From contig JASANG010003532.1 of the NCBI GenBank assembly GCA_030248215.1, forward strand, positions 1-64,000: a stretch of 64,000 bases of DNA, given 5' to 3'. A model generated the notes under the pieces. That model did not search any database. It was not told the DNA's origin and saw only the letters and a program-made list of their open reading frames with translations. A program made the translations under genes and the position numbers. Of the stretch, positions 43,396 to 55,264 are shown piece after piece (position 1 is the stretch's first letter; every line of letters begins with the position of its first letter). This DNA is from Enoplolaimus lenunculus. Its lineage: Eukaryota; Nematoda; Enoplea; Enoplida; Thoracostomopsidae.

Positions 43396-43877
43396 TGGCC
43401 CACCGTAAATCACCCATTCTTGTAGTTTGACATACCGAATAACGTATGACATATGACGCACCGAGAAATGCTGCGGATTTTGTACGGCAAATTTGAGCTA
43501 AAACAGCTTTAATGGAAATAGTTGCACAAATTTCTCTTTGCATACTTAGACTTTGTTTTAAATCAAGAAATATTTTGCAGGCAGTGACATTCATTTTAGT
43601 GCTATTTTTAAAATTTGAAATTACAAAATTTGCTTGCATGCGAGCGGCTAAATTGAAGTATAATTCTGAAAATTACAAAACTCACAAAAACTGTAAGGTA
43701 CAAAAATATGCTTTTTAATGAGAAAGTATTTTTTTGCATTACAGTCGCTTGTGTGTGATGTTTAAACGGTTCAGAATTTTGCTAGAGGTCAAATCTTGGT
43801 ACAAACAAGATTATATTATTCTCTATTCTACTAATACTATATCTGTATCGGAATGCTGGGAAACTGCATCTTTCACA

Positions 43878-44183
43878 CAGTGGCGAATACAGGATTTTCC
43901 GGTAGGGAGATACGTTTTGTGTTCCTTCCGAAAAAGTTTAAACGTGTCATTTGCTAATTTTCCTGTATTATCACTTTGACCAAGAGTGGGTAATGACAAA
44001 AGTGTGCAACTATTCGGGTCACGCATGGTACAAAATGTACCATCGGGCGTTGCGTTTTTGGCCGACCTCCCTTGCTTAGAGGGGGTTGTGATTTTCAAAT
44101 GAGCCATTTGCATCGCCAAAGTTTCAGCATGGTTGGGTGGTAGTGCAATTCAAAATTCCCAAACCCGTCTCGATTCGCCACTG
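43878..44183. mobile_element. hAT-like MITE (CAGTGGCGAATNCAGG ends, 306 bp)
   Basis: Left CAGTGGCGAATACAGG and, in reverse, CAGTGGCGAATCGAGACGGG at the right are inverted. Flanks CTTTCACA and CTTTTGCA agree at 6 of 8 positions, consistent with an old 8-bp hAT duplication. The interior contains the right arm of the palindromic MITE family (about 43985-44100: ACCAAGAGTGGGTAATGACA, GCGTTGCGTTTTTGGCC), so a half of that family sits inside this one. Confidence 0.7.
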
Positions 44184-44244
44184 CTTTTGCAATGAATTTG
44201 TGTACCTATTCCTTGAACGTGTGACTAACATAAAAATTTTCTGG

Positions 44245-44600
44245 CAGGCACACAACTTTTAGCCTGGGGTTTATTTGACAGCGGTCTACGCAACCATACA
44301 GAGTTATATAGTAAACGTTGAGTTTTAAAACATTCTTTGCCAAAGCGAGCGGAAAGCTTGACGCAATTGTCTCTCAATAGGCTTCCAAACGGTGATTCGG
44401 TCGCCAGATTCAATAATCTGTCTTTACCGTTCTGTAAAACGATTTAGAAAACATCGCTATCGAAGACGGTGAGAATCTACACATAAGTTTAGCATTCAAT
44501 CCTTTTACCTGAATTGCCCAAACGTTTGTTAGTTCATGAATTAGAAGATCTAGAAATCCTGATCCCCTCGGATGCGAGCACGGATGTGGACAAATAAAGA
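44245..44600 (+). pseudogene. Possible decayed coding sequence
   Basis: One plus-strand frame holds unusually protein-like peptides between stops: LLAWGLFDSGLRNHTELYSK, SLTQLSLNRLPNGDSVARFN and LLPELPKRLLVHELEDLEIL. The blocks are interrupted by several in-frame stop codons and no clear splice sites remove them. It may be a degraded gene or transposon-encoded protein, or chance. The family was not recognised. Confidence 0.2.
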
Positions 44601-44689
44601 TCTTCGAATCAAAGTGTTCCCTTCATGGAACAACAAATAACAGTTTATCCTTTTTATACGGTCTTAAAATATCAACATGAAAATAGATT

Positions 44690-44755
44690 ATATACGCACA
44701 CATATATTATATATATTATATATATGATACATATATTATATATATAACCTGTAAA
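44690..44755. repeat. Imperfect (AT)n tract
   Basis: TATATATTATATATATTATA-type low-complexity sequence with CACACA at the left. Confidence 0.8.
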
Positions 44756-44944
44756 TTGTGCTTAGACGGATTTTCCAAGACTAAGAGTTGTTTCGATTTG
44801 AATCCGCAAAACGTATGATCAAATAGCACCGTGCGTTGTTTAACGACAAGCATTGGCTGCGGTGGCTCCTTTGATGTTTCTTGCAGAGCTGTAGCACCAG
44901 TTGTTAGCCTTAAATTACAAGCATAACCATCTGCCCGATGTGGC

Positions 44945-45090
44945 TTTTTTAAGTTTACGACTGTTACGTTGGCTCATATCAACTATAAGGTTATACCTAA
45001 TAAACTTAAGCCTAAGCAAAAGCTTAAATACATACATAAACCTAAGTTTATTAAGGCTAAGCCTAAATCTCAAAGTCTTTATATTCCCAT
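44945..45090 (-). mobile_element. TTAGGC-type MITE remnant, reversed
   Basis: CTTAAGCCTAAGCAAAAGCT, AACCTAAGTTTATTAAGG and CTAAGCCTAAATCTC repeat the reverse complement of the family words. The ends are lost. Confidence 0.5.
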
Positions 45091-45494
45091 AGTGTTCGTA
45101 TTTTATGGCGGGCATGTCCATATATAACACGGGATGAGATATTTATAAACAAATCCACCTGGTTACTTTAGTTTGAGTTGACAAGTTCAGATGAAAAACT
45201 ACTGATACACAAATATATTTCCCAAGCAATACGATTAAAAGCTAAATATATTTCAACTAAATGTCGTAGTTGCACAAAACTTTCCTGAAATAGTTGATGA
45301 ACCGGCACCTGGTCTGTGTCAGTAGCTAAATAAACCCATTGCAAGCTTCTGATGAACAATTTCCATTGCAGAATTAGCACAAACAAGCTGATAAAAATGT
45401 TTTCGCCATCTCACAGATTCCGGCGTTAGCTCATATTAGCTGTCATATTGCAGAAAATTAATTCAATAACAGCATGGCAAAGTCGACAACTTAC

Positions 45495-45666
45495 ACAGGC
45501 TGCGCTTGTCCTGAGCCTATCGCGGCAGTGGTTGGCTCATTATTCTGAGGGAAGGATTCGGTAGCTGTGGTTTGTGTTGCAACCGGATGTCGTAAATCAA
45601 TCGTGCTTGTCGCGACTTCTTCGGTATTTTGACCAATTAAATTTGACGGTTCTGTTTTGCCAGGAC
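45495..45666 (-). CDS. Unassigned host exon, Ser/Thr/Gln-rich
   Basis: On the minus strand an acceptor TGATTTTAG and a donor GTAAGT bracket 172 bp. The encoded peptide begins GPGKTEPSNLIGQNTEEVAT and includes PVATQTTATESFPQNNEPTT before ending near GQAQPV. The composition is that of a low-complexity, probably disordered segment. No domain was recognised. It could belong to the same minus-strand gene as the exons at 58240-61630, some 12 kb upstream on that strand, or to another gene. The clean splice sites, balanced codon use and GC content above the surroundings are the evidence that it is coding. Confidence 0.5.
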
Positions 45667-46246
45667 CTAAAATCAAGTGGGTCCAAATTTTCATAAAATC
45701 GTACTTGTTCAAAATTTCAAACAATCATATTTGGGAGTAAAATTTTTGCTCAAATTTCAGAGAAAATAATATTAATTTTGCTCAGAAACATAATGCAGGT
45801 ATGTAATTCTTTCTAAAAAATTGTTAAATTTTTCTTAAAAGATTTTTTAGCATTCTTTAAACAAATAACATTGAGGTGTTAAGCAATTGTCAACGTTAGG
45901 TAAATATGATGCAGTGGGGTTACGTTCGATAAACATTTCGAAGCTTCGCAACAAAGATACTAAAAGGGGAGGTTGACACCGAAACCCCATTGGATACTCC
46001 CTTGCCGAGACTAACCTGATTCTTCAGAACTATTATTATTAATTTTGTTTTTAATTGATATATTACGAATTAAACGCATCAGCGGAGACTGTGTTCTCAT
46101 GCTTAGCTAAATTTAAATCAAGTCTTAATAAAGGCAGTATTGAGCAGAAATACAGGTATAATTAGCAGCCCAAGCCGCCACTTAGTTTATAATTTTTTCA
46201 CAAAACAGTTTGAAGATGCTTGTTTAGCAGCATACGTTTCCCGGCT

Positions 46247-46477
46247 CACTGTAAATTCCAGAGACATGGTTAATCAACTCAGAGAACGAATTTGTCATTT
46301 GCAGTTGTTTCTGGGTTTACCGCTAAACTCTCTCTTAGTTGATTTAATCCCACAATTGTTCAATTAACTGATAGTTGAGTTCAATCAATTCAGAATTGTG
46401 AATTCTGAAACAACTAGTTTAGTCTCATTCATTCAACTCATTCCGAATTAAAATCAATCCACGGGAGTTTTGCAGTA
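46247..46477. mobile_element. MITE with CACTGTAAATTCC ends
   Basis: CACTGTAAATTCCAGAGACA at the left and, in reverse, TTACTGCAAAACTCCCGTGG at the right. The inner GATTGATTTTAATTCGGAAT and GAGTTGAATGAATGAG match the copy at 18689. The frames across it are not genes. Confidence 0.6.
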
Positions 46478-46742
46478 ATTGGGGTTGGCGGTGGTGGAAC
46501 AGTTACTCAGATGCGCTCCCAACATTGGGGCAATGCAGACGTGTCCTCTATCTGGTAGATACCTCAAAGTTAATCAATAACACACAAGGCGAGACTTGCT
46601 GCTTTGCATATTGACTAAATTATGTGCACGTGTATTTGTCATGTCAGCTCTCAAATATTGATTACAACGCTTCGGAGGGGATACATGTCCCTTACAATGC
46701 CCAGCTCACACATATGCCAGGATTTCCAACATTAACCTGTAC

Positions 46743-47488
46743 CAGTGGCGGATCCAGAATGTCAAAATGGGGGGCCAAAAATTTCACAGGTAATAAACTT
46801 ATTTTTGACCCAGACACAAACCACGAACTATTGCCATAAAATTGACTTCTTTACGTTCATTCAATTGAGATGAATCACAAATCAAACTCACGCATCAACA
46901 CAATTTAGATCTAAACAACAGGGTGACAACATAAGTTCGGACTTGGTTTCAAACAGGCACAAGGCTCGGATTCGAAACCCAATTCATTTTTGAAAAAGCA
47001 AAATGCAGTCAGCTTCAGCAACATCGGTTTCTGTTTTTGAATGAGTTAGAACTGCCTGCTATTTTCGTAAAATGTTTTAGCATTCGCGGTTATGGACTTC
47101 AATTTATCTTCAATGAATTTTTGTTCTCGATATTTCAAAATTTTCACGTTTCTATTACCTGCATATTTTTAGACTTGTACTGTTGGCATTAGCCACTGTT
47201 CATTTTATAGAATATATAAATGTACTTTTATCTATATGAAAACAATCCAGAATCAAGGTTCGGAATTAGTGATATTATTGGTTCGGTGTCGCCCTGCTTT
47301 AGTGACAACAAAACATCTAATCATCCGAGACTGCACTAAAATAACAGGGCAGCTTATTAAAAGCTGCTTATACTATTGGGTATATAACAGAGAAATAAAC
47401 AGTGTAGAACAGTAATTGACACTATATAATTTTTGTCGAGATACAGTTGGGGGGCACGGCCGGGGTGGGCCCCATGGATCCGCCATTG
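46743..47488. mobile_element. hAT-like non-autonomous element (746 bp) with perfect 8-bp duplication
   Basis: The ends are CAGTGGCGGATCCA at 46743 and, in reverse, CAATGGCGGATCCATGGGGC at 47488. ACCTGTAC is duplicated exactly at 46735-46742 and 47489-47496, the 8-bp length of hAT elements. Just inside the ends are GGGGGGCC and GGGGGGCACGGCC blocks. No transposase frame is present. It is the best-defined DNA element in the window. Confidence 0.9.
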
Positions 47489-47801
47489 ACCTGTACATAA
47501 AACCATTGAACTTTGAAGAGAAATGCATAAAATTGATATGAAAAACCACTTATGCTTAAAATTAACTAAAACTGTTGCCGAATTGAGTGTCGGTTTTACT
47601 TACTATGGTGCTTTTTTTACATAATTTTTAGCAAACACAAGATTCTTAGTTTTACATTTACTTTATTAATCAGCAAATGACAGCAATATTTTTACTTATT
47701 TACATTATTTCAGCAAAGATTTACTCAATATTTACGACACTTTTATACTTAAAAAAGTTAGTGAACTATAACTAAAGTATTTTAACTAGAGTGTTTTTTA
47801 C

Positions 47802-47816
47802 AGAGTACACGCTTAT
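47802..47816 (+). CDS. Possible 15-bp microexon
   Basis: TTTTTTACAG precedes AGTACACGCTTATAG, which is followed by GTAAGCG. If used, it keeps frame with the exon at 47862, leaving a 45-bp intron between them. It could instead be the end of a longer exon or unused. Confidence 0.3.
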
Positions 47817-47861
47817 AGGTAAGCGTTTTAGTCATGGTTACGGTTTCTGTATCGTTCTCAG

Positions 47862-48010
47862 GACCAGAGTACGCGCTACGATCACCACCTCCGGTTCGGG
47901 TCACCGAGGACTGCATGAACTTCAAAGAGGCCCCCAAACGACTTATCGAGTTTCATCTGGTCAGCAGGGGCCTGTTGTTATTCACCCAGGCTTCCGTGTT
48001 CGCCGCATAG
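47862..48010 (+). CDS. Terminal exon of an unidentified host gene
   Basis: After the acceptor TATCGTTCTCAG one frame reads PEYALRSPPPVRVTEDCMNF, then KEAPKRLIEFHLVSRGLLLF and TQASVFAA, to a TAG at 48008-48010. The composition is strongly protein-like and the GC content rises sharply within the exon. The other frames across the same DNA are shadows. No family was recognised. It is on the same strand as the DEG/ENaC exons, but it does not look like a DEG/ENaC C-terminus, so it may end another gene. A possible polyadenylation signal AATAAA lies at about 48360. Confidence 0.55.
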
Positions 48011-49244
48011 GCCCTGTTTGAGAAAAATGATAAAATTATTAATCTAGTCAAACGAACTTATATTGTGTATTCCTACAGATTCGATGCTTTAGGGCGTCTG
48101 AAGGTTTTGAAATCGTCAGAATTTAGATTTATTTTCTGTGAGTGCGTTCAAAACATTTGATGAGACACTTGGAGTGAGGCCTTCGTAGGTGGTTGGGTAG
48201 CGGAAACCTCAGTGATCTTGGTGCTGCTGCGGTATACGTAAAACGGGACATATTTTAATGTAGAATGAAGCAAAACATTATCGACGAGTGTTCACTTAGC
48301 TTTAAAATTTACTTTTTGTGTTTATCGTACGGCGGACCCTAAACTTATATTTAAATTCAAATAAAGGTTTAGATATCAAACCAAAGTTCCGGTGTTTAAT
48401 ATACAATATATATTATGTATGTATATATATGTATATATAAAATTTATATTTATATCTAGTATCAAACTAATATTACTTTGGACTTAATTTCATACTTTAT
48501 CAATCTCTCTAAACACCTCAATTTATCAAAATCCTCACCCTCCAACGCCAATAAACAAACAAAAAAGGTTAATCCCCCCGATAGAAGTCATCTTGTTAGC
48601 ACCAAAATAGCTCAGCGTCAACAGCGGACCCGGGTATTTGTACGAAACTGAAAGTCCACATTGACGGCAATCAAATTAAACTAACTGTTTCCTTTTTGTT
48701 ATTCTAAACTATTGTGTAGATTTACAGGCTTTACAATTTAATACTACATATGGTAGAATTCGGCTTTCTAGTCACCTCAGTTATTGGAATGATTTTTTTC
48801 TCGCAACGCAATCGCAGTTTGTGATTTAAGCCTGATATCCTTTCAAAATGAAATTGTGCCTTCCCTATGCTCTCACTACTTATACTGCGGCTTAGATCAA
48901 TATAAACCGGTTCTAAACTAGACAGGCTGCGGTTTTGAGCTCTAAACAATGAACTAATGTAAAATATCAACATATTCATGAATACGACGCCGGCGGGCGG
49001 TTTTTTTCGGCTTCAGCTTGACAGCATGAGGCAATTATTTTGAAACTGGCCCCATGTGAGCTTTTTTGGCATATGCTGCCGATGTTGTTTAAAACTGAAC
49101 AAAAAGTTTCGAAAATACAAAAGACTTCGCCGCCCAGTTTTATATTTAACTAAATTTCTATTTTATAGTTTGCCGGTCATTTCGGTTGAAAACAGAATAT
49201 ATATACCGGGGAATATAAGGGATATACCATAAGTACCTTAACTG
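48011..49244. other. 3' flank and AT-rich DNA without a gene
   Basis: AT-rich sequence with a TATATAT patch at about 48405-48445. A minus-strand frame at 48731-48979 has no splice signals or recognisable motif. Confidence 0.4.
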
Positions 49245-49475
49245 GGCGTGTATTCTCAGATGTGTGTAGCACCTATCACTAGTTGGCAATGATACTCATA
49301 ACTTTAAAACCAATGAATGCTGAGGCTCGAAACTGAGTGCTTTTTTCGCACATGATTCGCCCTGCGCCTGTACCAATTTTGAGCTCAACAACTGCAATAG
49401 TTAGTGAGTCTGGGAACCTGTTACTAACTGATGGCACTTGCTGTACCGTTTGAAAATATGGGCCCTTGAACGATG
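49245..49475 (+). repeat. Inverted-repeat pair, left copy
   Basis: TGTGTAGCACCTATCACTAG, ATGAATGCTGAGGCTCGAAA, TGAGCTCAACAACTGCAATA and AATATGGGCCC recur in reverse at 50918-51115 at roughly 75-80% identity by eye. It may be one arm of a larger element or one of two independent copies. Confidence 0.6.
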
Positions 49476-49766
49476 TCAAAAAGCAGGTACTGTTACTAGC
49501 TTTAGAATTACCGTTACATTCTTTCATCACCCAATTCTCATTGATTTGCCTAGCTCGCTTTGCAAAGATTACGCGTTTGACTTGCGAGGTTTGCGCGCGA
49601 GCTGTAGTGCGTCGTCCGGCACCAGACGATGCCAGACGACGCCAAACGATGCTGAATAACGCTGGACGCAGCTGCAAGGCATTAAAGTTGTCAAAAAGTA
49701 GGTATGAGGCAGTTATGATTGAGGAACGGGTTCTTTATATGCATGGCAAACGCATAGGTAACTCCT

Positions 49767-49925
49767 AATGTAATGACCCGAATAGCAGAGGGAGACTGAA
49801 ATTTATTTTGCGTCTCCAGAGAACACCCCTATGTTACTGGGACGAACTGTTATTTGTTTTTAATTCACACCATGTTAGCTGGACCCCGCCCACTTCTATT
49901 GATTTTTTGGTATCCCTGATACCAT
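49767..49925. mobile_element. Mariner-like MITE remnant
   Basis: AATGTAATGACCCGAATAGC and CTTCTATTGATTTTTTGG match parts of the 54440 copy. The right end is lost. Confidence 0.45.
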
Positions 49926-49949
49926 TGGCCATTGCATTGCGCAGCGTAG

Positions 49950-50152
49950 GAACAGTAGTACCCTAAGCCTACGCCTTAGCGTAAGGATAAGCCAATATTT
50001 AAGCATAAGCCTAAGCCTAAGGGTAAGGTTAAGCTTTATTCCTAAGTCTAAGCCAAAACCTAAGTCTAAGTAAAAATTACTATATCTTCAGCTACTTTAC
50101 TGCAGTCCCGCAGAAAAACGGTTCGCCCCTAATCTTTACATTGGCCACAGCA
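49950..50152 (-). mobile_element. GGCC-end MITE with TTAGGC-like interior (reversed copy)
   Basis: CCTAAGCCTACGCCTTAGCG, ATAAGCCTAAGCCTAAGGGT and CTTTACATTGGCC at the right. A further end-like CGCCACTGATCTTTTTACAT at 50277-50296 with GCAGAAAAACGG shows a partial duplication of the right end. Confidence 0.65.
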
Positions 50153-50917
50153 TTGCTGACGTATGACAGTGCTCAATGCTTCGTGGCAAATCTGGATAAC
50201 GAATGTGCGTGCCTCAAGGAACTTGGAAATTAAGAAAATTTGGCTTACTGTATTGCAGCTCCGCAGAAAAACGGACCGCCACTGATCTTTTTACATGGGC
50301 TAAGGCATTAATGATGTGTGACAGCGCTCAATTCGTGCCGGCGAATTTGGATAAAAAATGCGCGTGCCTGAAGGAATTTGAAAAATCAGAAAATAAGGCT
50401 CTTCCAGATTTCCCACAGGCTTAATGATAAATGTGGAGAGCAGTATACAACAGCCGGAACTGGTTCATGCGGATAACCCAAACAAAAGAAAAATGTGGTT
50501 GGAAGAAAAACTGATCAGGTTGTATAGCGCAGCCTGGGGCATGATTGTAGGCATCCTCAAACTTTATGAGTGATCTTAAAAATTGTAAGGAAACCCTATT
50601 ACAATAATCTTTCTCACCAGTCCAGATAGAAAGCCCTCTTTGGAGGTTCTAAATGAGGCGTGTCGCCAGGAGCGCCGCAGGAAAGACCGGGCTTGCGTGG
50701 CATCAAACAGACCTTCAAAATTAAAACTTTGTATTAAGTTTTAATGCCAAAATTGCGTTTGGGTTTTAGCTCCCATCGCTCACGATGCTTCTTCCTCTAT
50801 TTTTACTGATTCCACTTTTTTCTTTGGATCCACTGCTGCGCTCCTGTGTGCGTGGTGACTCCTAATCCTCTACGTATCTTAAAAACTTTAGCAAGTAGAG
50901 TAATGAATAATAATAAT

Positions 50918-51115
50918 CAGGGCCCATATTCTCAAACGTGTATAGCAAGTAATAGGTTTTCAAACTCACTAACTATTGCAGTTGTTGAACTAAAAATTGG
51001 AACCGCAAAGAGCCAATCGTGTGCAAAAAATGTGCTGAATTTTAGCCTCAGCATTCACCCGTTCGAAAGTTACAGGATCTGTCACAAATTGGTATTAGGT
51101 GCTACACACCATTGG
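50918..51115 (-). repeat. Inverted-repeat pair, right copy
   Basis: Reverse partner of 49245-49475. GGGCCCATATTCTCAAACGT marks its inner edge and GGTGCTACACACC its outer edge. Confidence 0.6.
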
Positions 51116-52560
51116 GAATACGGATCCAGATTTTTTCAGACTTACCTTCACCAATTGACGTCATTCGATTTCCCCAATAAATTCCAAACAGCACCATTTT
51201 GCTTTTTATGTTGTGTTCAATTCGAACAAGGATTGAAGCCAAATGTGCAAAAAATGTACATTGCAATATAGTTCTAATCCCACTAGAAAATAGTAATTAA
51301 CCCAGTGTTGTGCTTAGGATTGCCCGGGCCTCTTCGGATAACCAAACTCTGGGCAATTTAGCAGTGACACACCAAGACTGTTTGTCGCGAGGATCCGAGA
51401 GTACAAGGATCGAGCCACATACGTCGAGTTAACTCTAAAGTCAACTTATTGAGTTATCATCAATGGCCGTTTAAACGTTTGCTAACAGAGTGGTGATCAG
51501 TACTGAATTGTTTAGCTATGTGAGCGCAGTTGAAGAAATTTTCGCGAACAAGGCGAGCACGAAGCTGCCCACACTGTTTTTTTACTCCATAACATAGTTT
51601 CAGTTTGTAATCAGTCAGGAGAGTTTAACGCAGATGCCATATGACTGGGCATGCGAGAGTCAAAACATAGGCAGACGCAGAACAGTGAACGAAATTACGC
51701 GAGCGAAGCAAGCAAGAATCGCAATTTAGTACCAAAGCCCCAACGCGAAAAATAATTTTGTTTGGCTTCAGTTGGTCTTTTCCGATCACCAGATTCACCC
51801 CGTTCGATCCCCGCATTTGACCTTTTGGATCATTCGCTTTTATAGTGAGCAAAGTTCGCTAGCGAAAAGATCGCAAAGCCATACACAATTTTTGTTCCTA
51901 TTTCGCAACAAATTTTACGTTTGTACTTATATACAGGGGAATACCTATTTAAAATTGATTTTCTTCTCCGACGCCGATTCCATTTTTAATAGGATGAGCC
52001 CCAACCGTGGGATCTGAAACTCTATGCGCCGGCTCAGCATAAATCTGGCAAGAACACACAATACCCTGGACCCAAGAATTGGATTTTAGCCGTGGATCGC
52101 CGGCCACCAGATTGCTGCGGTTCGCACATTAAATTTACTTTTTACTGCGACGCAGCGTCACAGTTCGGCGCAGACCGTTGCCGCACGTCGTTTCTAAACT
52201 TTATTTAATTTGCGACGCGCATCTCCGCACGTCGGCGCCCAGTGGTATAGACGGATCGATACGTGCGGCACAGTACTGTAAACCAACCTTTACCCTAAGC
52301 ATCGAGAACAAGCCAACCATTTTCGCTAACACTTCTAAAGTTATAAGCCAGCACCTAATAGCTCAGCATGACTTTCTCGCCTTTTCAGCATACGCCATGG
52401 CCAACTAAACTGCCTCTTATTGAACCTAAACCAGAATAGAAACGAACCTAAAATAACAAGCACACTACGTTTTGTCTGAAGTGTAGTGTGTAGAGCAAAA
52501 CTAAAGCCCATCAAAACTGCAACAAACCACGAAACGTAGGAGCCAGTGATTTGCGATTTC
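51116..52560. other. Region of mixed composition, no supported gene
   Basis: GC-richer patches at 51350-51420 and 51960-52270 include repeated CCGCACGTCG (52176 and about 52223) and ATCACCAGATT / CCACCAGATT words, probably remains of an element. Frames here have no recognisable domain. Confidence 0.4.
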
Positions 52561-52765
52561 GGCCCATGTAAAGATCAGGGGAAGACCTTTTTCTCCGCGG
52601 AATTGCAAGAGTAAAGTTTACGCTTTAGACTAATTGTTTTTGCTTACGCTATTAATAGGCTTAGGCTTTGGTATAGGCTTATCGTTACGCTTAGGCTTAC
52701 GCTCTTACGCATTGGCTTAGGAGTATGCGTATGCTATTGTTACAGCTCTGTTCTATACTGTGGCC
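52561..52765 (+). mobile_element. GGCC-end MITE with TTAGGC-like interior (copy 3)
   Basis: The left end GGCCCATGTAAAGATCAGGG is intact; the right end in reverse is GGCCACAGTATAGAACAGAG. The interior has AGGCTTAGGCTTTGGTATAG and CGCTTAGGCTTACGCTC. Confidence 0.8.
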
Positions 52766-54290
52766 GTGGTTCCTTATAACCATGGTAAAAACAGTTGGCA
52801 CACTGAAACCATGACAGGATTACTTATGAATGTACAGTCGTAGGGTTTAAATAGCTACGCATCAATAAGTCAGTATACGTGAATCATGGGTGCTTTATTT
52901 GTAAGTCATGCTTACGATTGTGACAGGAGCTTGTCTTGGGTCTACTGAATTAAAGGGAATACAAGTGAAGCGACTTTAGTCCGTATTTACATGAAAAGTA
53001 CGGAGAAACATGTTTGCAGTCACTGCAGTATTTCGTACTTTGGTAAAGAAAAGTTATATTAAAAGAGTCTCACGAGATTGATACGAAACCTTCAAATCCC
53101 ATAAATGTTCTTTGTGTGCATGCCCTAAATGGTAAAGTTTAGCCCGTTTGAGCATATATACAACACCAAAAATCGCGAATTTGAAAAAAGTCATGCATGG
53201 ATTGGGAGCGTTCTCGAATGGAGCAAGTGTTGGCCCCACACTTTTGAACGCCCAATTAGTTGTGGTGTCTTTATACTGACTGCGCCCTTATTTCTGATGT
53301 GGTAGGGCGATACTATTACGGCTTAAACAGTGTTTTTCTTTTCAGAAAAAAATCAAAAAATATAGCTGCATATAAGCGCTAACGCAGATTTGTAGCTATA
53401 ACTTCTAAATCTTAACCTTGACTAGAACACTTCACTGAAAACTCATGTTCATTGGAGTAATTACGATTGACAAAGATTGAAATACAAGATTTAAAACTAG
53501 AAATGTAGGCGCCTCGGGAAAGTTTAGTCTATCCCATGGGAAAGATTAGGATTGTTGTGTTACTGAGTGGATCAAACTTTGACGGCTGATCGATTGTTGT
53601 AGACGATAAACGGGTTGTAAAGCTGCGAAACAGCTGTAAACACCGAAATCTGAGCACGATAAAAATACCTTCTTGTTAAACTGGTTTGATTTGCTTGTGT
53701 AATCCGCTTAGATTAAAAACCTAGACTAAACAAAATAATTTTGACAACTGACCAGTACACATAAGTCTTATATTCATGAAATATTGTCTAAAATGTAACA
53801 CAGTTATGTCTGAATACAGACTCCAGGCACATGTCTTAAATTCCAGACTTTTATTTCTTAAATTTATCAGAATATGTGCCTAAAAACTTTCAGACTTAAA
53901 AATCTTAAATTTAAAAATAGATTTGCTGTCCGCAATATGTTTCAAAAGTAATTTGGTCACCATTGTTCCTTAATGTTTTACCAGGTTACATCGAACGAAT
54001 GTGCTGGTCATGTTACTATCCTTTTAACAGCAATATGAAATATATCCCACGTTGCTCAAGCACTGAGCAATTTTTTCTAGCATATAATATTCTACACAGC
54101 TCGATACTAGTGTTGAAAACAATCCATGTTTCAATATTTTGCCTTCTTCGATACCTTAAAATTTTCGAAGCAGCTACACATTATGCGGCTCCCAAAAACA
54201 GATAATTCTAGTTTATCAACCCTTGAACCCACAATAATCAGCTCATGGCATGTTACACCACATCTTTATTTTTACAATCATGTAAACGCC
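52766..54290. other. AT-rich DNA without a supported gene
   Basis: A plus-strand frame at 53963-54205 contains CWSCYYPFNSNMKYIPRCSS, faintly like a DEG/ENaC cysteine-rich segment, but splice context is poor and it is not called. Nothing else is supported. Confidence 0.35.
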
Positions 54291-54420
54291 CATGTATAGA
54301 ACAGGTCCGATCAAAATCTGGAGGCGTTGGCCACAGCGTGATTAATCTATACCTATACCAAAGTCCACACCTCAGAAACCCTAAACCTAAGCCAGCCAAT
54401 ATGTAAAAATTATATCAACC
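54288..54420 (-). mobile_element. TTAGGC-type MITE remnant, reversed
   Basis: GCCCATGTATAGAACAGGTC at the left and AACCTAAGCCAGCCAATATG at the right, with AAACCCTAAACCTAAGCC inside. Confidence 0.5.
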
Positions 54421-54439
54421 TTGTTTAGTATCTCTTCTA

Positions 54440-54716
54440 CTGTAGTGACCCGAATAAGAGGGGGCTGATATTCATTTTGCATTTCAAGAGGTTACCCCTC
54501 TCTTTTGTTGATTGCCATTTACGTAAATTTTTTTCTTCTGCGGGTTGTCCGACTGTCTGCTACATATATGAGCAGCAAAAGCTATTCTTCTGCTTTGGTT
54601 TCTTTTATAAACTCTACCCATAATAAACTCTAATTAGAGATATAGACTTCTATTGATTGGGACTCAAATTGGTGACTTCCCTCGTATTACCATTCCTCTT
54701 AGTTAGGTCACTACAG
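54440..54716. mobile_element. Mariner-like MITE (CTGTAGTGACC ends, TA duplication)
   Basis: CTGTAGTGACCCGAATAAGA at the left and, in reverse, CTGTAGTGACCTAACTAAGA at the right, with TA on both sides, as for Tc1/mariner-type insertions. It is 277 bp long with no frame. Other copies lie at 16870 and 49767. Confidence 0.8.
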
Positions 54717-54813
54717 TATGAACATTTTAGACTTCTATTGATTGGGACTCAAATTGGTGACTTCCCTCGTATTACCATTCCTCTTAGTTAGGTCACTACA
54801 GTATGAACATTTT
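54643..54813. repeat. Exact 85-bp tandem duplication
   Basis: The last 74 bp of the MITE plus 11 bp of flank (from TAGACTTCTATTGATTGGG to GTATGAACATTT) are repeated directly with no difference seen, giving a second right end. The identity suggests a recent event or an assembly artefact. Confidence 0.85.
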
Positions 54814-55264
54814 GTCAAATACAAAAAGGCGTGCTTTAGTTTAAACAATGCCCGTCCGTGCATATCATTGAAACACGCTAGTGTTTACAATATATGTTTC
54901 AAGCATCGAGAATGCAAGCTCTTTGAAAGTTTTGCAGAATGTTCTTTGCAGGAAAGCAGAGCTGGAATGAGGTAACTTTACGTATAGAATATCCTATTTA
55001 GCCGCTTCGACACCATGCACAAATTGGACAGCTAAACGTCTCATTTAAGTTGTTATTAAAAGTTTGATTTTTGTAATTTTTCGAAAAAATTGTATTACAA
55101 ATATGTAATTACCATAGCTAGTCGATATTATTGTGTGATGATAATGACACCGTGCAATAGATTACGTGTCCCTGCGATGTTTGTTGTACTAAAATTTCTA
55201 ACTAAGACAGTAATATTTTGTAATAACCTCCCATGCATTATAGCTTAGAACAGGCTGCTTTTTG

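Noticed and set aside
52178-52408. 76-residue frame in a GC-rich patch
   Set aside because: The patch contains repeated CCGCACGTCG words and looks like element debris; no domain or splice sites.
53963-54205. Frame with CWSCYYPFNSNMKYIPRCSS as a DEG/ENaC exon
   Set aside because: Cysteine spacing is only loosely like the family, splice sites are weak, and another terminal exon lies between it and the channel exons.
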